From contig NZ_VATY01000002.1 in NCBI RefSeq assembly GCF_005885635.1, forward strand, positions 1 to 64,000: a DNA stretch of 64,000 nucleotides, read 5' to 3'. The stretch's first letter is position 1. The number at the start of each line of letters is the position of its first letter. Source of the DNA: Maribacter algarum (ex Zhang et al. 2020) (GTDB lineage: Bacteria; Bacteroidota; Bacteroidia; Flavobacteriales; Flavobacteriaceae). This document shows positions 60,742 through 64,000 of the stretch, in pieces. The translations under genes were made by a program, and so were the position numbers. The notes under the pieces were generated by a model that was given only the letters and a program-made list of their open reading frames with translations, made no database searches and was not told the DNA's origin.

Positions 60742-61455
60742 ATGGATAGAAGGAAAAGTTTACAGACTATGATTCTTGGGGGAGCTGCGGCCAGTACTGG
60801 TTTAGTATTCAACTCCTGTAAGACGGAAACTATTGATAAAGCGGTTGCCGAGAGCAGTGAAAAGTATTTTGGAAGAACTCCGAAGGAATTAGAGCGTATC
60901 GAAAAATTGAATGCTGAACAATTGTTCAACGAACATGAAATGGAGACCATCGCCGCACTTAGTGTGGTAATTCTTCCACCAAAAGAGCCCCATGGGGGAC
61001 CTATTGAGGCTGGCGTTCCTGATCTTGTGGAATTTATGGGGAAAGACATTCCGACCATGGCACCCACCTTATTGGGTGGTTTGATGTGGTTAGATCATAA
61101 AAGTAACACGGAATTCGGAACGGAATTTAAATCAGCCACCTTAGAGCAGAAAAAGCAAATCTGTGATGAAATTTGCTGGCATGACACGGAAGTTCCCTTG
61201 GATAAGCAAGCGCTTGAAATCCAATTTTTCTATATGATGCGTGGTCTTACAGTAACGGGATACTATACTTCAAAAGTTGGAATTGCTGATTTAGGATATA
61301 AAGGCAACCAACCCAATGTTTGGGATGGCGTTCCTCAAGATGTCCTTGATCAACATGGTGTCGCCTATGACCCAGAATGGATCGCAAAATGTATAGACCA
61401 AAGTACGCGAGGAACTATTGCTACTTGGGATGAGAATGGAAATCTGTTGACCTAG
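60742..61455 (+). CDS. Gluconate 2-dehydrogenase subunit 3 family protein
   Basis: 237 residues. An N-terminal Tat-type signal (DRRKSLQTMILGGAAASTG, ending near NSCK) is followed by the subunit-3 domain (ETIAALSVVILPPKEPHGG ... MMRGLTVTGYYTSKVGIADLGY). It pairs with the GMC subunit encoded just upstream and likely supplies export and membrane association for the dehydrogenase complex. The cytochrome subunit found in some complexes is absent from this window. Confidence 0.9.
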   Translation: MDRRKSLQTMILGGAAASTGLVFNSCKTETIDKAVAESSEKYFGRTPKELERIEKLNAEQLFNEHEMETIAALSVVILPPKEPHGGPIEAGVPDLVEFMGKDIPTMAPTLLGGLMWLDHKSNTEFGTEFKSATLEQKKQICDEICWHDTEVPLDKQALEIQFFYMMRGLTVTGYYTSKVGIADLGYKGNQPNVWDGVPQDVLDQHGVAYDPEWIAKCIDQSTRGTIATWDENGNLLT

Positions 61456-61476
61456 TAAGAAATAAAATAACACATT

Positions 61477-62298
61477 ATGAAAAGAATAATAGCAATTGCC
61501 TTATTTACTTTAATAACCATACCAGTATCTGCTCAGGAAGTAGGTTTACAATTATATAGTCTTAGAAATCAATTCAAGACTGATGTTACCGGAAGTCTTG
61601 ATATCATTCAATCATGGGGAATAACCAAGTTGGAAGGTGGAGGTACCTATGGAATGTCTATGGAAGAATTTCAAAAGGAGCTTACTTCTAGAGAAATGTC
61701 TGTGGTAAGTGTTGGTGCAGGTTTTGAGGATTTGGAAAATAATCCGCAAAAAGTAATTGATAATGCGAAGGCTTTTGGAGCGAAATATGTAATGTGTGCT
61801 TGGGTACCGCACGATGATAATAAATGGGATTTGGAGGAAACCCAACATGCCACCGAAGTCTTTAACAAGGCAGGTCAACTCTTAAAGGAAAATGGATTGA
61901 CTTTAGCTTATCATGCCCATGGATACGAGTTCCGCCCTTATCAAGACGGCACTTTGTTTGATTATATGGCTGAAAATGCAACAGATTTTACCTTTGAATT
62001 GGATGTGTTTTGGGCACATCACGGCGGTGGAGATCCTTTGGCTTTGATGAAAAAATATCCAAAGAAGATGACCTTGATGCATTTGAAAGATATGAAGCAT
62101 GGGGTCGAAGGAAACAATACAGGACATGAGGATGTTGAGACTAATGTCGTACTGGGTACAGGGCAAGTCGATATGGTCGGAGTAGTTGCGGAAGCTAAAA
62201 AATTAGGCATCGAATATATGTTTATTGAAGATGAATCTTCAAGGGTCGTTGAGCAAGTACCACAAAGTCTAGACTGGTTGAAAAGTCTGGATAAATAA
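61477..62298 (+). CDS. Secreted sugar phosphate isomerase/epimerase-like TIM-barrel protein
   Basis: 273 residues with a signal peptide (IAIALFTLITIPVSAQ). AP-endonuclease-2/xylose-isomerase-like TIM barrel: EVGLQLYSLRNQF start, metal-site segments in LAYHAHGYEF, FELDVFWAHHGG, LMHLKDM and FIEDES. Exported members of this family cluster with GMC and Gfo/Idh enzymes in 3-keto-sugar metabolism. It lies 22 bp after subunit 3 and is followed by a paralogue. Confidence 0.9.
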   Translation: MKRIIAIALFTLITIPVSAQEVGLQLYSLRNQFKTDVTGSLDIIQSWGITKLEGGGTYGMSMEEFQKELTSREMSVVSVGAGFEDLENNPQKVIDNAKAFGAKYVMCAWVPHDDNKWDLEETQHATEVFNKAGQLLKENGLTLAYHAHGYEFRPYQDGTLFDYMAENATDFTFELDVFWAHHGGGDPLALMKKYPKKMTLMHLKDMKHGVEGNNTGHEDVETNVVLGTGQVDMVGVVAEAKKLGIEYMFIEDESSRVVEQVPQSLDWLKSLDK

Positions 62299-62327
62299 AA
62301 AACTACTTTTTCTTCAAAAATTTAGGT

Positions 62328-63170
62328 ATGAATAAATCAATATTGATTTTAATAGCGTATGCAGTAATATCACAATTTGCTGCAAGCGAGGTTAACGCCC
62401 AAGAAATAGGGTTACAGTTGTATAGCTTGAGAAATGAATTCCCAAAAGATGTTCCGGGAACGTTCGCTAAAATCAAAGCATGGGGAATCCATAATTTGGA
62501 GGATGGTAACGATGGTACTTATGGATATACGCAAGAAGAGTACAACGCCATGCTAGCCGAAAACGAATTGAAAATAGTTAGTGTAAGTGCTCCTTTTGAA
62601 GAATTGCGTGATTCCCCGGAAACAGTTTTGACACGAGCAAAAAACTATAACGCCGAATATATCGTTTGTTTCTGGATTCCTCATGATGGAAATAAATTTA
62701 CCCTCACAGACACTCAAAATGCCTTGGCCGTATTTAACAAAGCGGGTGAACTTTATGAGAAAGAGGGCGTCACTTTGGTCTATCATCCACATGGTTATGA
62801 ATTCAGATCCTATGGGGATGAGCTATTAATTGATCATTTAATTAAAAACTCCAAATACTTTGATTTTGAGATGGATGTATATTGGTTCGCCCACCCCGGG
62901 GAAGATCCTGTAGCTTGGTTACGGAAATATCCGAAAGAATTCAAACTTATGCATTTGAAAGATTGTCAAAAGGGCACCAAAGGCAATCAAAATGGTCAAT
63001 CAGATGTTGAAACAAATGTAGTTCTCGGTACTGGTCAAATAGATATCGCTGGTGTAGTAGCCGAAGCAAAAAAGATGGGAATTGAATATCTTTTTATTGA
63101 AGACGAATCCTCAAAAGTTATCGATCAAACGCCTAAGAGTCTTGCCTTTTTAAAAAGCTTAGAAGAATAA
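62328..63170 (+). CDS. Secreted sugar isomerase/epimerase-like TIM-barrel protein (paralogue)
   Basis: 280 residues. The signal peptide (ILILIAYAVISQFAASEVNAQ) is followed by the same fold as the upstream gene: EIGLQLYSLRNEF, VYHPHGYEF, FEMDVYWFAHPG, LMHLKDC, FIEDES. The metal-site segments are conserved in both copies, so both may be active with different substrates or epimer preference. It lies 30 bp after the first copy and 15 bp before the sulfatase. Confidence 0.9.
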   Translation: MNKSILILIAYAVISQFAASEVNAQEIGLQLYSLRNEFPKDVPGTFAKIKAWGIHNLEDGNDGTYGYTQEEYNAMLAENELKIVSVSAPFEELRDSPETVLTRAKNYNAEYIVCFWIPHDGNKFTLTDTQNALAVFNKAGELYEKEGVTLVYHPHGYEFRSYGDELLIDHLIKNSKYFDFEMDVYWFAHPGEDPVAWLRKYPKEFKLMHLKDCQKGTKGNQNGQSDVETNVVLGTGQIDIAGVVAEAKKMGIEYLFIEDESSKVIDQTPKSLAFLKSLEE

Positions 63171-63185
63171 TACCATTTTATAAGA

Positions 63186-64000
63186 ATGAAGAAATTTAGA
63201 TTCCCAGTATTCATCCTTTTAATCCTTTGTGTAATTGGTTGCAATGAGAAAGAGAAATCTGGGGAAACCGCCCAAGAGTCACAACCCAACATTATTTGGT
63301 TAGTTGCCGAAGACCAATCTCCAGATTGGTTTCCTATGTATGGCGATAGTACAATGCGTTTGCCCTATATAGAAATGCTTGCTCGAGATGGTGTTACCTT
63401 TGAAAATGCCTATTCGCCTGCCCCTGTTTGTTCTCCAGCACGGAGTGCGATTATTACGGGAATGTATCCAACGACTTTAGGAACACATAATATGCGTACT
63501 TATAATGCATATCGAAAAGATAACCAGCCCCAAGTAGGTATCCCCAGTTATTCACCGATTGTTCCTGATGGTGTTAAAATGTTTACTCAATATTTACGGG
63601 AAAAGGGCTATTACACTTCAAACGGACCTAAAGAAGATTATAATTTTGAAAAAATGGAAGCCGCTTGGGATGACAGTAGTAAAGAGCATCATTGGAGCAA
63701 ACGAAGGGTAGGTCAACCCTTTTTCTCGGTATTTAATTTTTCCGTTTGTCACGAATCACAAATTTGGGCTAGGGGCAAGGATCAACTTTTTATATCGCCA
63801 TCTAAGGTGACCATTCCACCTTATTTTCCTGATAATGATACTATTCGACATGATTTGGCAGTGAATTACAGCAATTTAAAACGCTTGGACAATCAGATTG
63901 GGCAAATCATCAACGGACTTAAGACAGACGGACTATATGAGAACAGTATCATTTTCTTTTATGGTGATCACGGAGGTCCTTTCCCAAGACATAAAAGAGC
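63186..64000 (+). CDS. Sulfatase lipoprotein, 3' part beyond the window
   Basis: The first 271 residues are visible and the gene continues past the edge. Lipoprotein signal (ILLILCVIGCNEK, Cys19), metal ligands in WLVAEDQSPD, and the formylglycine signature VCSPARSAIITG with Cys82. A second metal segment FYGDHGGPFPRH lies near the visible end. It is a type I sulfatase acting in the periplasm or on the surface. It is grouped with the sugar dehydrogenase and isomerases, which suggests desulfation of a marine glycan feeding into that pathway. Confidence 0.9.
   Translation, partial: MKKFRFPVFILLILCVIGCNEKEKSGETAQESQPNIIWLVAEDQSPDWFPMYGDSTMRLPYIEMLARDGVTFENAYSPAPVCSPARSAIITGMYPTTLGTHNMRTYNAYRKDNQPQVGIPSYSPIVPDGVKMFTQYLREKGYYTSNGPKEDYNFEKMEAAWDDSSKEHHWSKRRVGQPFFSVFNFSVCHESQIWARGKDQLFISPSKVTIPPYFPDNDTIRHDLAVNYSNLKRLDNQIGQIINGLKTDGLYENSIIFFYGDHGGPFPRHKR

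Overview
The window comes from a Bacteroidota chromosome, most likely a marine member of the Flavobacteriaceae. The sequence is AT-rich. Several promoters fit the flavobacterial -33/-7 pattern (TTG, about 19 bp, TAnnTTTG). Typical families of the group are present: propeller-type sensors, DUF3857/transglutaminase proteins, LytTR regulators, MadLM and lipoprotein sulfatases. I see no rRNA, tRNA, CRISPR array, insertion sequence or prophage. The last gene runs off the right edge.

Layout. (1) 1-3508: rtcB RNA ligase diverges from a Crp/Fnr regulator, which is followed by a tandem universal stress protein. (2) 3866-13898: an envelope module with a VIT-VWA protein, three secreted proteins (one an SH3b protein, one a caspase-like lipoprotein), a LytS-type propeller kinase, its LytTR regulator and an ARPP-1 lipoprotein. 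Two of its promoters carry the same 21-bp-spaced direct repeat 42 bp upstream of the -7 box. (3) 14061-20386: a DUF1080 (3-keto-disaccharide hydrolase) protein, an esterase, a sulfatase, and a malonate uptake and activation operon (MatB-like ligase, MadL, MadM). (4) 20419-30908, minus strand: two DUF3857 proteins (one with an apparently dead transglutaminase site), four small secreted proteins, a membrane propeller-AraC one-component regulator and a Tat-exported Gfo/Idh/MocA oxidoreductase. (5) 31265-36613: an operon with three free receiver domains, a PAS histidine kinase and two secreted plant-type LRR proteins. (6) 37086-42705: a TetR regulator, a small transthyretin-like protein, then a nitric-oxide phosphorelay: receiver, H-NOX, PAS kinase, Hpt and LytTR regulator. 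(7) 42835-58820: an exopolysaccharide-type locus with a TPR/beta-barrel protein, two receiver-glycosyltransferase (REC-GT2) fusions, two GT4 enzymes, a STAS protein, a flippase, a GH-A hydrolase, a lipoprotein and a giant GT-C membrane protein. (8) 59017-64000: GMC oxidoreductase with its subunit 3, two secreted sugar isomerases and a sulfatase.

Main inference. Regions 6 and 7 look like one system. Four promoters (42835 small membrane protein, 48452 STAS, 50232 GT4, 57681 REC-GT2) share a CTAyvG-type element placed exactly 54 bp upstream of the -7 box, with CGAC-like half-sites about 20 bp apart. The H-NOX operon has a perfect CGACACTT repeat with 21-bp spacing upstream. A NO-responsive LytTR regulator controlling exopolysaccharide genes, with a second post-translational input through receiver domains fused to the polyprenyl-phosphate-type glycosyltransferases, is the most interesting hypothesis here.
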